64,000 nt of DNA, taken from Ligilactobacillus salivarius DSM 20555 = ATCC 11741. Lineage in GTDB: Bacteria; Bacillota; Bacilli; Lactobacillales; Lactobacillaceae. The notes beneath the pieces are model-generated. The model had not been told where the DNA came from and ran no database searches. It saw nothing but the letters and a program-made list of their open reading frames with translations. The stretch lies in contig NZ_AYYT01000006.1 of NCBI RefSeq assembly GCF_001435955.1, positions 1 through 64,000 of the forward strand, given 5' to 3'. This document shows, piece after piece, positions 21,719 to 30,700 of this stretch (the first letter of the stretch is position 1; every line of letters starts with the position of its first letter). Both the position numbers and the translations under genes were made by a program.

Positions 21719-21821
21719 GCAATTATTACTGTGTACGTACATGTATGCGTATGTAATATTAATATGAAATAAGTTACTAGAATTATTCTAGGACAAATTA
21801 TAGAAGGTAAGGGGAACAAAT

Positions 21822-23744
21822 ATGTGTGGATTTGTCGGTTATGTTAACCAAACAGATGTCCAAGATGATGTAATTGAAAAGATGGCTAATCGAATTCGTC
21901 ACCGTGGACCTGATGATGAAGCTTTCTTTAGAGATAACAATGTTTCTATGGGATTTCGTCGTTTATCAATTATTGACTTAGCTCATGGTAAACAACCTAT
22001 GTATAACCAAGACCAAACCAAAGTATTAACCTTTAATGGTGAAATTTATAACTATAAAGAAATTAGAAAAGAACTTAAAGAATTAGGATATAACTTTAGA
22101 ACAGAAGTTGACTCAGAAGTTTTAATCCATGGCTATGATGCTTGGGGCCCAGAGTTGCTTCAAAAGACTCGAGGTATGTATGCTTTCGCAATCTATAACC
22201 AAAAAGAAAACGAAGTATTTTTAGCTCGTGATCATTTTGGAATTAAACCATTGTACTACTATGATGATGGTGAAACATTCTTATGGGCTTCTGAAATCAA
22301 AGCTTTCTTAGATCATCCAAACTTCAAGAAGGAATTCAATAAGGAACTACTACCTATTCATTTGAGTTTTGAATTTATTCCTTCCAAGGAAACAATGTTT
22401 AAACATGTTTATAAAGTTATGCCAGGTCAATATGTAATTCATAAGAATGGCAAGACTGAAGTACATCAATATTATAAATTTAATTATGATAAGATTGACA
22501 ACTCACAAACAGTAGAAAGCGATGCTAGTCAAATTCGTAAATTAGTACGTGAATCTGTTGATGCGCATATGGTTGCGGACGTTGAAGTAGGTAGTTTCTT
22601 ATCTAGTGGTGTTGACTCAAGTTATGTATTTAATGAAGCAACAAAAATTAAGAAACAACATATTCAATCATTTACATTAGGATATGATCGTTCTAAATAT
22701 AGCGAAATTGACTGGGCACATGATTTTGCTGAAGGGATTGGTCAAAAGAATACACCAATCAAGATTGATGCAGATGATTATTTTGGTATTTTACCAACAA
22801 TCATGTATTACATGGATGAACCATTATCTAATCCATCTGCTATGCAATTATACTTCTTATCAAAAGGTACACGTGAACACGTTAAGGTTGCTTTATCTGG
22901 TGAAGGTGCAGATGAATTCTTTGGTGGATATAATACATACCTTGAAGCTGGTCCATTCGAACGTTATCAAAAATGGGTACCAGGCTTTGTACGTAAAGGT
23001 TTAGCTAAAGCAGTTGAAAACCTACCTCGTTTCCATGGTCAACGTTTCTTAGTTCGTGGTGCACAACCATTGAGTGAACGTTACTACCGTGTAAACTATG
23101 TTTATAACTACCATGAACGTGAAAAAATCTTAAAAGATAAGAGTTTAAATGTTGATACAGGTGCATATACAAAGCACATCTTTGATGAAGTAAAAGATAA
23201 AGATGAAATGACACAAATGCAATACTTTGATATCAACACTTGGTTACCATTTGATATCTTACAAAAAGCTGATCGCATGAGTATGGCAAACTCACTTGAA
23301 GTTCGTACACCGTTGGTTGACCGTGAAGTTGCTAAATTTGCAGCTACAATGCCAATTAAGACTCGTATTCAAGGTGATACAACTAAGATTTCTTTACGTA
23401 AAGCAGCACAAGCAGAATTACCTGAAAAAGTTGCTAATAAGGAAAAATTAGGTTTCCCATCTCCAGTTGCTCAATGGATGAAAGAACCTAAGTACAAGAA
23501 GATGATAGAAGATGCCTTCACATCTGATGTTGCCAAGAAATTCTTTGATATTGATGCATTACTTGAAATCTTCAAAGAACATTTGAATGGTAAATCAAGT
23601 ATGCAAAAGATTTTTACAATCTATACATTTATTTTGTGGTATCAAGTATACTTCCCTGAAGACTGTGAACATGACATTAGGGATCAAATTCGTTTTAACA
23701 ATGTTAAAGCACATGCAAATGAACAGAATTTTGCAGAAGCTTAA
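21822..23744 (+). CDS. asnB: Glutamine-hydrolysing asparagine synthase family protein
   Basis: A 640-residue protein. The class II glutamine amidotransferase domain has the nucleophile Cys2 (MCGFVGYVNQ) and RRLSIIDL. The synthetase domain has the PP-loop SSGVDSSYV (about residues 266-274) and SGEGADEFFGGY. The enzyme makes Asn from Asp. Close relatives in lactic acid bacteria (AsnB/AsnH) instead amidate peptidoglycan; in Lactococcus the D-Asp bridge is the target. The D-Asp bridge genes at 27.9-31.4 kb make that second role possible, but sequence alone does not decide it. Confidence 0.92.
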   Translation: MCGFVGYVNQTDVQDDVIEKMANRIRHRGPDDEAFFRDNNVSMGFRRLSIIDLAHGKQPMYNQDQTKVLTFNGEIYNYKEIRKELKELGYNFRTEVDSEVLIHGYDAWGPELLQKTRGMYAFAIYNQKENEVFLARDHFGIKPLYYYDDGETFLWASEIKAFLDHPNFKKEFNKELLPIHLSFEFIPSKETMFKHVYKVMPGQYVIHKNGKTEVHQYYKFNYDKIDNSQTVESDASQIRKLVRESVDAHMVADVEVGSFLSSGVDSSYVFNEATKIKKQHIQSFTLGYDRSKYSEIDWAHDFAEGIGQKNTPIKIDADDYFGILPTIMYYMDEPLSNPSAMQLYFLSKGTREHVKVALSGEGADEFFGGYNTYLEAGPFERYQKWVPGFVRKGLAKAVENLPRFHGQRFLVRGAQPLSERYYRVNYVYNYHEREKILKDKSLNVDTGAYTKHIFDEVKDKDEMTQMQYFDINTWLPFDILQKADRMSMANSLEVRTPLVDREVAKFAATMPIKTRIQGDTTKISLRKAAQAELPEKVANKEKLGFPSPVAQWMKEPKYKKMIEDAFTSDVAKKFFDIDALLEIFKEHLNGKSSMQKIFTIYTFILWYQVYFPEDCEHDIRDQIRFNNVKAHANEQNFAEA

Positions 23745-23758
23745 AATATAAGATATTG

Positions 23759-23790
23759 TAGTCGTGAGAGAGTTCTCACGGCTATTTTTG
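23759..23790 (+). terminator. asnB terminator
   Basis: TAGTCGTGAGA/TCTCACGGCTA (23759-23769 / 23774-23784) with T5. Confidence 0.9.
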
Positions 23791-23844
23791 TTGACTGATT
23801 AAAAAAGGCCTTGTTAAGATAGCAGAGAAAGGAAGTGAGTGTTT

Positions 23845-24416
23845 ATGCCTAAAAATCGTATGGAGGCATTTAGTGATGGAGTTTTAGCAATTATAATTAC
23901 AATTATGGTATTGGAGTTACATATGCCTGATGGTGCGACTTTTGACGCTATTAGGTCAATTATCCCAACTTTTATTGCATATGTGCTTAGTTATATTTAC
24001 GTGGGAATTTACTGGAATAACCATCATCATTTAGTATCTACGTTATCAAGAGTATCGGGAAAAATACTATGGTTCAATTTACATTGGTTATTCTGGATGT
24101 CATTATTACCTGTAGCGACAAAATGGTTAGGAACATATCCTTTTAAAACAGCACCTTTGTTTATGGATTTATATTATTTATGTGTTCGATTTCTTACTAT
24201 TTATTACAAATTGAAGTTTTGAAACAACATAAGAAAAATTCGAAGTTGAAGCAGTTATTTGGTAGTGACTTTAAAGGTAAAGTTTCTGTGGCATTGTATT
24301 TAACTATTACAATTTGTGCCTTATTTTTACCAATTTTAAGTTATGTCCTATTGGTTATTACAACTTTACTTTGGATTATTCCAGATAGAAGAATTGAGAG
24401 ATTTTATAATCCATAA
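23845..24416 (+). pseudogene. TMEM175/DUF1211 potassium channel-like protein, frameshifted
   Basis: The first part (from ATG 23845, behind AAAGGAAG) has the family signature RMEAFSDGVLAIIITIMVLEL and GIYWNNHHHL. It covers four of the six membrane helices up to about 24170. The expected continuation CSISYYLLQIEVLKQ and the last two helices (ending RRIERFYNP) are encoded in the -1 frame to 24416. Joining the frames near 24165-24185 restores a roughly 190-residue protein of normal family length. I see no slippery heptamer, so a one-base loss (natural or sequencing) is the simplest reading. Confidence 0.8.
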
Positions 24417-24545
24417 AAAATAATTTATTTTTGTATAAATAAAAATGTAATGATATGAATGGATAGATTGATAAAAAAGGAAAATTAATGCTATTTTTTT
24501 AATATAAATAATAATTAAAGATTTAATAATTGTGAACAATATGTT

Positions 24546-24551
24546 ATAATG
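24546..24551 (+). promoter_or_regulatory. mscL extended -10 element
   Basis: TGTTATAAT (-10 TATAAT at 24546-24551); no good -35 at the usual distance. Confidence 0.5.
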
Positions 24552-24591
24552 CTGATTTGTAACCACATATTATTATTAGGAGGATTATTTT

Positions 24592-24969
24592 ATGTTAAAA
24601 GAATTTAAAGAATTCATATCTCGTGGTAATGTAATGGACTTAGCAGTTGGGGTAATCATCGGTGGTGCTTTTACAGCTATTGTTAATTCTTTAGTTAAGT
24701 ATATTATTAATCCTTTCTTAGGTTTATTTGTCGGAGCAATTGATTTTTCTGATTTAGTATTTAAAATTGGTAATGCGACATTTAGAGTTGGTAGTTTCTT
24801 AAATGCGGTAATTAACTTCTTGATTATTGCTTTTGTTGTATTCTTAATGGTAAAAGGTATCAACAAAGTGTTACGTCAAGACAAGAAGGAAGAAGCTCCT
24901 GCACCTAAAGATCCTCAATTGGAAGTATTAGAAGAAATTAGAGATTCTTTAAAGAAACTTGATAAATAA
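24592..24969 (+). CDS. mscL: Large-conductance mechanosensitive channel
   Basis: A 125-residue pentameric membrane channel that releases solutes on hypo-osmotic shock. The start LKEFKEFISRGNVMDLAVGVIIG and the second helix FLNAVINFLIIAFVVFLMVKGINK (each shown here in part only) are canonical. The cytoplasmic tail is VLEEIRDSLKK. AGGAGG lies 10 nt before the ATG. It is monocistronic. Confidence 0.97.
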   Translation: MLKEFKEFISRGNVMDLAVGVIIGGAFTAIVNSLVKYIINPFLGLFVGAIDFSDLVFKIGNATFRVGSFLNAVINFLIIAFVVFLMVKGINKVLRQDKKEEAPAPKDPQLEVLEEIRDSLKKLDK

Positions 24970-24985
24970 TAAGTTTAAATAAAAG

Positions 24986-25030
24986 AAATCCTATGGAATT
25001 GGAATTAACCCAATTTCATAGGATTTTTTT
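24986..25030. terminator. Bidirectional terminator mscL/pox
   Basis: A 17-bp stem with one G-U pair (24986-25002 / 25009-25025), loop AATTAA and T7. Confidence 0.92.
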
Positions 25031-26915
25031 AGTACTCGGAAGCTCCAGAAACTGCATCTGGGATGATTTGATCTTGTTCTTTTTTCTTTTGGTCATAATT
25101 TTCCGGTAAGGTTGATGGTGTTGTAATTACATCAAAAACATTTTGCATCGCGGAGTTAAAATCATCGCGAGATTCTCCTAGTTCACGCTTTAGGAAATAA
25201 CTAAATGGACGTAAAGTAGTTGCTTGATATTTTTCGATAAAACTAGCTACTTTCTGTGGATCTTGGTAACTAGGATCCAAATACATATGTTCAGTAGTAA
25301 ATGGCATCTCTCGAGTAAATTTAACGTCAATTACAATTGGCTTAGAACTTTCTTTGCCAGCAGCAATTGCATCTTTAAAGTCGTCTAAAGTGTAGACTGT
25401 ATAACCAACTGCACCCATTCCTTTGGCGATTGTTGCCCAATCAGTATCAGGAAGATCGACTCCAAAAACAGGTTGTTGAGTGTCATCAATTTGCTCAGCC
25501 TCGATATAGCCAAGGGTCTTATTGTTAAAAATAATGTTGATAATATTCAAATTGTACTTTACCTGTGTAATGATTTCCTCCATTAGCATAGCAAAACCAC
25601 CATCGCCATTAAGACTATATACGTCACGATCTGGATAAAGTATTTTAGCTGCGATGGCCGCAGGAACACCATACCCCATAGTTGCGAATTGGCCTGAGGT
25701 AGTCCATTTTTGTTGATCATGTAAGTTCATAAGTCTAGCAAAGTTAATATTTACATTACCAACATCAAGAGTGAAGATTGCTTGATCACTAGCTTCTTGA
25801 TTCAAAACTTCGAAAACTGGTTCAGGTCTAAGTGGGATATCTTCACTGTGTTTAAATCTATTTAACCATGCTAGCCAATTTTCTTTGTTAGCTAAAGCAG
25901 CTTTGTAGAATGGTGTTTCAGGTAATTCTTCACCTTGTTTAAGTAAGGCTTGCAATGTTTTTTTAGAATCAGCAAGAATTGGAACAGTAACTTGATGTCG
26001 TTTACCTAATTTTTCACTATCAATATCAATTTGAATGACTTTAGCCTTAGGATTAAAAAGGAAGATACTGAAAGGCACATCGTTACCAATCCAGAGAATT
26101 AAATCAGTATTAAATCCTAATTCTACTCCGGTTTTTGGAGCAACACGGCCAGTTGATCCCATATAAGTAGGATAGGTATCTTCAATAATTCCCTTAGCAA
26201 GAACAGAAGATACTAGAGGAAGTTTAAATTTAGCAGAAATTTCTTTCAATTCCTTAGCAGCATGTTTAGCCCCAATACCAAAGTAAACCATAGGTGCTTT
26301 AGCTGCTTTTATCAGTTCTAAAGCGTCGGTAATGGATTGAGGATTGGGTTCAGGGTAAATTGGTTCAACGTGGTTAGCTGCATTGGAAACAAAAGTATCA
26401 GGAATCATTTTCCATCCTAGGTCTTTAGGTAAAATTAGGGTGGCGACTCCACGATGCTTATAAGCTTGACGGATACCTTCATCAACAAGTTTAGGAATAC
26501 TTTCAGCAGTCATAGCTGTTCTATTCCAACAAGCAACATTATCAAACCAAGGACCTTCATTGTAAGCTTGGAAAAAATCTATATTCATTTTGGTTGTAGG
26601 GACCTGTGCGATAATAGCGAATATTGGAACATGGTCAGCTTTTGCATCGTGCAAGCCATTAAGAAGATGAATAGCTCCTGGACCAGCAGAACCTAAAACA
26701 ACTCCAATTTTACCAGTAAGTTTAGCACTAGCAGAGGCAGCAAGTGCACCGGCTTCTTCATGCCGAACTTGAATAAATTTAATTTTATCTTGTTGATTAT
26801 GTAAAGCATTCATAGTAGAGTCAAGTGAGCCACCAGGATGACCATAAATATGAGTAACTCCCCATTCATGCAAAACTTTTAACATGGCATCAGCGCCACT
26901 GATTTTATTAGGCAT
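25029..26915 (-). CDS. pox: Pyruvate oxidase (ThDP- and FAD-dependent)
   Basis: The 628-residue enzyme converts pyruvate, phosphate and O2 to acetyl phosphate, CO2 and H2O2, as is typical of lactobacilli. It has the activating Glu in RHEEAGALAASA (about residue 53) and the central FAD domain around VSSVLAKGIIEDTYP. The ThDP motif is GDGGFAM followed after about 27 residues by FNNKTLG. The C-terminal tail after residue 590 is variable and lengthens it slightly over L. plantarum POX (about 603). It is monocistronic. Confidence 0.93.
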   Translation of the reverse strand: MPNKISGADAMLKVLHEWGVTHIYGHPGGSLDSTMNALHNQQDKIKFIQVRHEEAGALAASASAKLTGKIGVVLGSAGPGAIHLLNGLHDAKADHVPIFAIIAQVPTTKMNIDFFQAYNEGPWFDNVACWNRTAMTAESIPKLVDEGIRQAYKHRGVATLILPKDLGWKMIPDTFVSNAANHVEPIYPEPNPQSITDALELIKAAKAPMVYFGIGAKHAAKELKEISAKFKLPLVSSVLAKGIIEDTYPTYMGSTGRVAPKTGVELGFNTDLILWIGNDVPFSIFLFNPKAKVIQIDIDSEKLGKRHQVTVPILADSKKTLQALLKQGEELPETPFYKAALANKENWLAWLNRFKHSEDIPLRPEPVFEVLNQEASDQAIFTLDVGNVNINFARLMNLHDQQKWTTSGQFATMGYGVPAAIAAKILYPDRDVYSLNGDGGFAMLMEEIITQVKYNLNIINIIFNNKTLGYIEAEQIDDTQQPVFGVDLPDTDWATIAKGMGAVGYTVYTLDDFKDAIAAGKESSKPIVIDVKFTREMPFTTEHMYLDPSYQDPQKVASFIEKYQATTLRPFSYFLKRELGESRDDFNSAMQNVFDVITTPSTLPENYDQKKKEQDQIIPDAVSGASEY

Positions 26916-27125
26916 AAAAATTTACCTCTCTAAAAGTGATTTTACTTAAAGTTTAGGGAAAAAATAAGGTAAAGTCTAATAAAAAGCATATTAATTTTAG
27001 TAACAGAATAATATAAAAAACGGATAAAAATATCTAAATTAAGGTCCTTTTTACGGGAAAATAGACAAAATTTCACTATAAGTGTAATTTTTTATGTTAG
27101 AAATCTTTATTTTCTACTTTTTCTC

Positions 27126-27134
27126 TGATAAAAT
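27126..27134 (+). promoter_or_regulatory. Extended -10 upstream of the orphan RNA
   Basis: TGATAAAAT (27126-27134) lies 6 bp before the start of the structured RNA; the -35 is weak. Confidence 0.45.
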
Positions 27135-27139
27135 GTACT

Positions 27140-27335
27140 ATGGAAGTCGTAGTTATTAGCTATCCTTGGTAAAACTTTCACTCAAACACTCAAACTACTA
27201 TCAACCGATGTTAATAACCCCCCTATGTCTTCCATGAATGAACGCTTTTACTTATATTCAAACTATCACTTAGACAAAAAGCAAGAACATTCATCCTATG
27301 CTCCAGAAATCCACTCAATTTTTGGGGCTTTTTTG
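27140..27335 (+). ncRNA. Candidate structured non-coding RNA of about 195 nt
   Basis: The region has no ORF but strong structure. ATGGAAGTCGTAG (27140-27152) pairs with 27223-27235 with one mismatch. GTTATTA (27152-27158) pairs with TAATAAC (27212-27218), leaving CCCC bulged. A second domain pairs ATGAATG (27234-27240) with CATTCAT (27288-27294), and GCTTTT with AAAAGC inside it. The RNA ends in an 11-bp intrinsic terminator. I considered 6S RNA, tmRNA, SRP RNA and leader riboswitches and none fits. The next gene has its own promoter, so this looks like an independent sRNA. Confidence 0.6.
27300..27334 (+). terminator. Terminator of the orphan RNA
   Basis: GCTCCAGAAAT (27300-27310) pairs with ATTTTTGGGGC (27318-27328), including two G-U pairs, followed by T6. 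Confidence 0.9.
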
Positions 27336-27364
27336 TATACAAATTAGTTAATTTATTCACTAAA

Positions 27365-27392
27365 TTGAAATCGGTTACTTATTTGATATAAT
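27365..27392 (+). promoter_or_regulatory. Promoter of the second IscA-like gene
   Basis: TTGAAA (27365-27370), a 16-bp spacer and TATAAT (27387-27392) with the extended TGA. Confidence 0.7.
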
Positions 27393-27438
27393 TATATTGA
27401 TAAGGTTAAATTAATTTTGATTTGGGGTGTTATTAATT

Positions 27439-27765
27439 ATGGAATTTAAAGTTAGTGAAGAAGCAGGACGTAAATTAATCGAAGAAATGCGTCTTGAAAA
27501 GGGCGATAGAATAAAGATATTTACTAAAATATACGGTGGAATTCCAACAGTTTTTCCAAGTTATTATCTAGGGATTATGTTAGATAATGATGAAACTGCA
27601 GGAGTTGAAGAAGTGATAGATGGTGTATCTTTCTATTTAATGCCAACAGATATGTGGTTAATCGATGATTATGATTTACATGTAGTTCTAGTTGATGGCG
27701 AAGTAGAATATAAATTCACTAAACCAGGTGAAGTTGATGCTGTTAGTGGAGCTTCTAAAAAATAA
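27439..27765 (+). CDS. IscA/HesB-like protein lacking all cysteines
   Basis: A 108-residue protein beginning MEFKVSEEAGRKL, with the HesB-like GDRIKIFTKIYGG and the SYYLGIMLD segment. No Cys is present anywhere, so the Fe-S or iron ligation of IscA/SufA is impossible. Similar Cys-free HesB-like proteins occur in lactobacilli, and I know of no function. The start is ATG 27439; GTG 27427 is part of the GGGGTG ribosome site. Own promoter and terminator. Confidence 0.65.
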   Translation: MEFKVSEEAGRKLIEEMRLEKGDRIKIFTKIYGGIPTVFPSYYLGIMLDNDETAGVEEVIDGVSFYLMPTDMWLIDDYDLHVVLVDGEVEYKFTKPGEVDAVSGASKK

Positions 27766-27800
27766 AAGGATTAGTTTGAGAGATCAAGCTAATCTTTTTT
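27765..27800 (+). terminator. Terminator of the IscA-like gene
   Basis: A 15-bp stem with two G-U pairs (27765-27779 / 27784-27798), loop GAGA. Confidence 0.88.
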
Positions 27801-27908
27801 AATATTATATATTGTATAAAAATCTCAACCAAATATTTCTTTTTTAGCAAAAACGTGAAATAATAGATATTTGAGACAAGTTTAAAAAGTTAGAAGGTGT
27901 AGGAGCTG

Positions 27909-29441
27909 ATGGCATTAGAAATAACCCCAGCTTTATCTTTATTGGATGAACACCACCTCTTAAAAGAAGTGGTTAACGAACAAAAATTGACTTTTGAAAA
28001 TGTAACTTATGATTCAAGAAAAGTGTCAGATAATACTTTGTTTTTCTGTAAAGGTAATTTTAAACCTAGTTATTTAACTTCAGCTTTGGAAAAAGGTGCA
28101 ACAGCCTATGTTTCTGAACAAAAGTATGCTGAAGGAATGGATGCGACAGGTATTATTGTAACTAACGTACAAAAAGCGATGGCACTATTAGGTGCAGCAT
28201 TCTATGGTTTTCCTCAAAATGAGTTATTTATTATTGCTTATACAGGAACAAAAGGAAAGACTACTTCAGCTTATTTTGCGGAGCATATTCTAGCAAAAGC
28301 AACAGATAAAAAAGTAGCTCTTTTTTCAACTATTGATAGAGTGTTGGGAAATGAACCTGATCAAAGATTTAAATCAGATTTAACAACTCCAGAATCACTT
28401 GATTTATTCCATGATATGAGAGCTGCAGTTAATAATGGTATGACTCATTTGGTAATGGAAGTTTCATCACAGGCATACAAGAAGAATCGTGTGTATGGAC
28501 TTACATTTGATGTGGGGGTATTCTTAAATATCTCACCAGATCATATTGGTAGAAATGAACATCCAACATTTGATGATTATCTTCATTGTAAGGAACAACT
28601 CTTAGTAAATTCTAAGTGTTGTGTGATTAATGGAGAAACAGCTTATTTGAGAGATGTTTACTATACTGCAAAAGCAACAACAGAACCAGAAGATATATAT
28701 GTTTTTGCACGCAAGGGTGCTCAAATTTCTGACAACATTCCAGTAGATATTGAATATCAAAATGATTTTGAAGATTTGCATAAAAGTGTAATTGAGGTTA
28801 AGGGACTTAGTGATAAGGCTCAAACCTTACATGTTGATGGAAAGTATGAATTAAGTGTGCCAGGCGATTATAACGAAGGAAATGCTACTAGTGCGATTAT
28901 CGCTACTTTACTTGCAGGTGCTAAAGGTGAAGATGCACGCAAGACACTTGATAGAGTACATATTCCTGGTAGAATGGAAATTATTAAAACAAAAAATAAT
29001 GGTACAATCTATGTTGATTATGCTCATAATTATGCTAGTTTAAAAGCTTTATTTGCCTTTTTAAAACAACAAACTCATGCCGGTCGAGTAATTGCTGTTT
29101 TGGGTTCTCCTGGAGATAAGGGTATTTCTCGTCGTCCAGGTTTCGGAAAAGCAGTTAGTGAAGAAGTGGATCATGTGATTTTGACAACGGATGATCCAGG
29201 CTTTGAAGATCCAATGAAGATTGCTCAAGAAATTGATAGTTATATCAACCATGATAATGTAAAAGTAGAGTTTGAACTAGACAGAGAAATGGCAATTGAG
29301 AAAGCCATTAAAATGAGTACTAATAACGATATAGTAGTATTAGCAGGTAAAGGAGAAGATCCTTATCAAAAGATAAAGGGTGTCGATGTACCTTATCCAT
29401 CAGATGTTAATGTAGCAAAGAAAATTGTGGAGGAATTATAA
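27909..29441 (+). CDS. murE: UDP-MurNAc-tripeptide synthetase, L-Lys type (MurE)
   Basis: A 510-residue Mur ligase with ATP site GTKGKTTSA (about residues 112-120), the central VMEVSSQAYK and the C-terminal VDYAHN and GSPGDKG motifs. It adds the third residue of the stem peptide in the cytoplasm. The specificity loop reads DDPGFEDP instead of the DNPR of diaminopimelate-adding MurE, which fits L-Lys. It overlaps the next gene (ATP-grasp) by one base. Operon with D-Asp ligase and Asp racemase. Confidence 0.9.
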   Translation: MALEITPALSLLDEHHLLKEVVNEQKLTFENVTYDSRKVSDNTLFFCKGNFKPSYLTSALEKGATAYVSEQKYAEGMDATGIIVTNVQKAMALLGAAFYGFPQNELFIIAYTGTKGKTTSAYFAEHILAKATDKKVALFSTIDRVLGNEPDQRFKSDLTTPESLDLFHDMRAAVNNGMTHLVMEVSSQAYKKNRVYGLTFDVGVFLNISPDHIGRNEHPTFDDYLHCKEQLLVNSKCCVINGETAYLRDVYYTAKATTEPEDIYVFARKGAQISDNIPVDIEYQNDFEDLHKSVIEVKGLSDKAQTLHVDGKYELSVPGDYNEGNATSAIIATLLAGAKGEDARKTLDRVHIPGRMEIIKTKNNGTIYVDYAHNYASLKALFAFLKQQTHAGRVIAVLGSPGDKGISRRPGFGKAVSEEVDHVILTTDDPGFEDPMKIAQEIDSYINHDNVKVEFELDREMAIEKAIKMSTNNDIVVLAGKGEDPYQKIKGVDVPYPSDVNVAKKIVEEL

Positions 29442-30691
29442 TGAGTGCACCAGCATTTACACCAATTTTATTAGGTAGCGATTTTAATGTTTACGGAATG
29501 GCACGTTCTTTTTATGAACTATACCATAAACCAGTTAAAGCATTTGCAGAAATAGAATTGGCACCAACAAGATTTACAAAAATTGTTGACTTAGAATTAA
29601 TAGATGGTTTTTCTGAAGATCCAGTTTGGATTAATGAAATGCGTAAGATAAAGAAACGTTACGCTGATCATGAAGAACCAGTAATCTTAATTGGTTGTGG
29701 TGATGGCTATGCAGAATTGATTGCTAAGCATAAGGATGAATTGTCAGATGTATTTATTTGTCCTTACGTTGACTATGATTTATTGAAGCATTTGAATAAC
29801 AAGGAACGTTTCTATGAAATGTGTGACAAGTATGACTTGCCATATCCAAAAACAAAAATCATCACTAAAGCTGATCATGACAGTGGAGACAAGATTGAAC
29901 AACCATTCCAATATCCGGTAGCATTGAAACCAGCTAATAGTGTTGAATGGCTTGACGTTCATTTTGAAGGTCGTAAAAAAGCCTTTAGAATTAAGGATCG
30001 AGAAGAATTTGATTATGTCTTGAAACAAGCATATGCAAATGGCTACAAGTCTGATTTTATTTTACAAGACTTTATTCCTGGCGATGATAGTCATATGCGT
30101 GTATTGAATGCCTATGTAGATAAAGATCATAAAGTTAAGATGATGTGTATGGGACATCCTTTACTAGAAGATCCAGCACCATCAGCAATTGGAAACTATG
30201 TTGCAATATTGCCAGACTTTAATCAAGATATCTATGATCGTATCAAGAATTTCTTAGAAGCTATTAACTATACTGGTTATGCTAACTTTGATATGAAGTA
30301 CGACACAAGAGATAACACATATAAGTTATTTGAAATTAATCTTCGTCAAGGAAGAAGTAGTTTCTTTGTAACTTTAGATGGTTACAATTTAGCTGATTGG
30401 GTTGTTAAAGACTACGTTAAAGATAGCTTAAAAGATCAAGAAACTGTCTATGGAAATAAAGATGAAGAACAACATGCTCTATGGTTAGGTGTGCCTGCGA
30501 AAGTGTTTAAGAAATATGCCAAGGATAATGAAGATAAGCAAAAAGCTTTGGAATTAATTAAAGCTGGTCGTTACGGAACAACTTTCGAATATTCTAAAGA
30601 TATGAATATTAGACGTTGGCTATTAATTAAGTGGATGAATCATAACTATGTGAAGAACTTCAATCGTTATTTCAAAGAAAATAAAGGGTGA
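29441..30691 (+). CDS. asl: ATP-grasp D-aspartate ligase (Asl-like)
   Basis: A 416-residue ATP-grasp enzyme. It has PVALKPANS for nucleotide binding, DFILQDFIPGDDSHMRV and the metal-binding FDMKYD and FEINLRQGRSSFF. In Enterococcus faecium (Aslfm) and Lactococcus such enzymes attach D-Asp through its beta-carboxyl to Lys of UDP-MurNAc-pentapeptide, making the interpeptide bridge. It sits between murE (1-bp overlap) and an aspartate racemase, which strongly supports this role. The name is by analogy with those enzymes. Confidence 0.87.
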   Translation: MSAPAFTPILLGSDFNVYGMARSFYELYHKPVKAFAEIELAPTRFTKIVDLELIDGFSEDPVWINEMRKIKKRYADHEEPVILIGCGDGYAELIAKHKDELSDVFICPYVDYDLLKHLNNKERFYEMCDKYDLPYPKTKIITKADHDSGDKIEQPFQYPVALKPANSVEWLDVHFEGRKKAFRIKDREEFDYVLKQAYANGYKSDFILQDFIPGDDSHMRVLNAYVDKDHKVKMMCMGHPLLEDPAPSAIGNYVAILPDFNQDIYDRIKNFLEAINYTGYANFDMKYDTRDNTYKLFEINLRQGRSSFFVTLDGYNLADWVVKDYVKDSLKDQETVYGNKDEEQHALWLGVPAKVFKKYAKDNEDKQKALELIKAGRYGTTFEYSKDMNIRRWLLIKWMNHNYVKNFNRYFKENKG

Positions 30692-30700
30692 TCTAAACTT

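Noticed and set aside
21722-21750. Alternating GTACGTACATGTATGCGTATGT upstream region of asnB as an operator
   Set aside because: It is a purine-pyrimidine alternating stretch without a clean inverted repeat or a known family consensus; not enough to call a site.
24165-24200. Programmed -1 frameshift in the TMEM175-like gene
   Set aside because: No slippery heptamer, pseudoknot or stem is visible in the overlap, and the family is not known to use recoding.
27236-27252. Catabolite-responsive element near the pox gene
   Set aside because: TGAACGCTTTTAC is one base out of register with the CcpA consensus and lies inside the structured RNA.
27140-27335. 6S RNA or a riboswitch controlling the next gene
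   Set aside because: The ends do not pair as in 6S RNA, and the RNA terminates before an independent promoter at 27365-27392, so it is not a leader.
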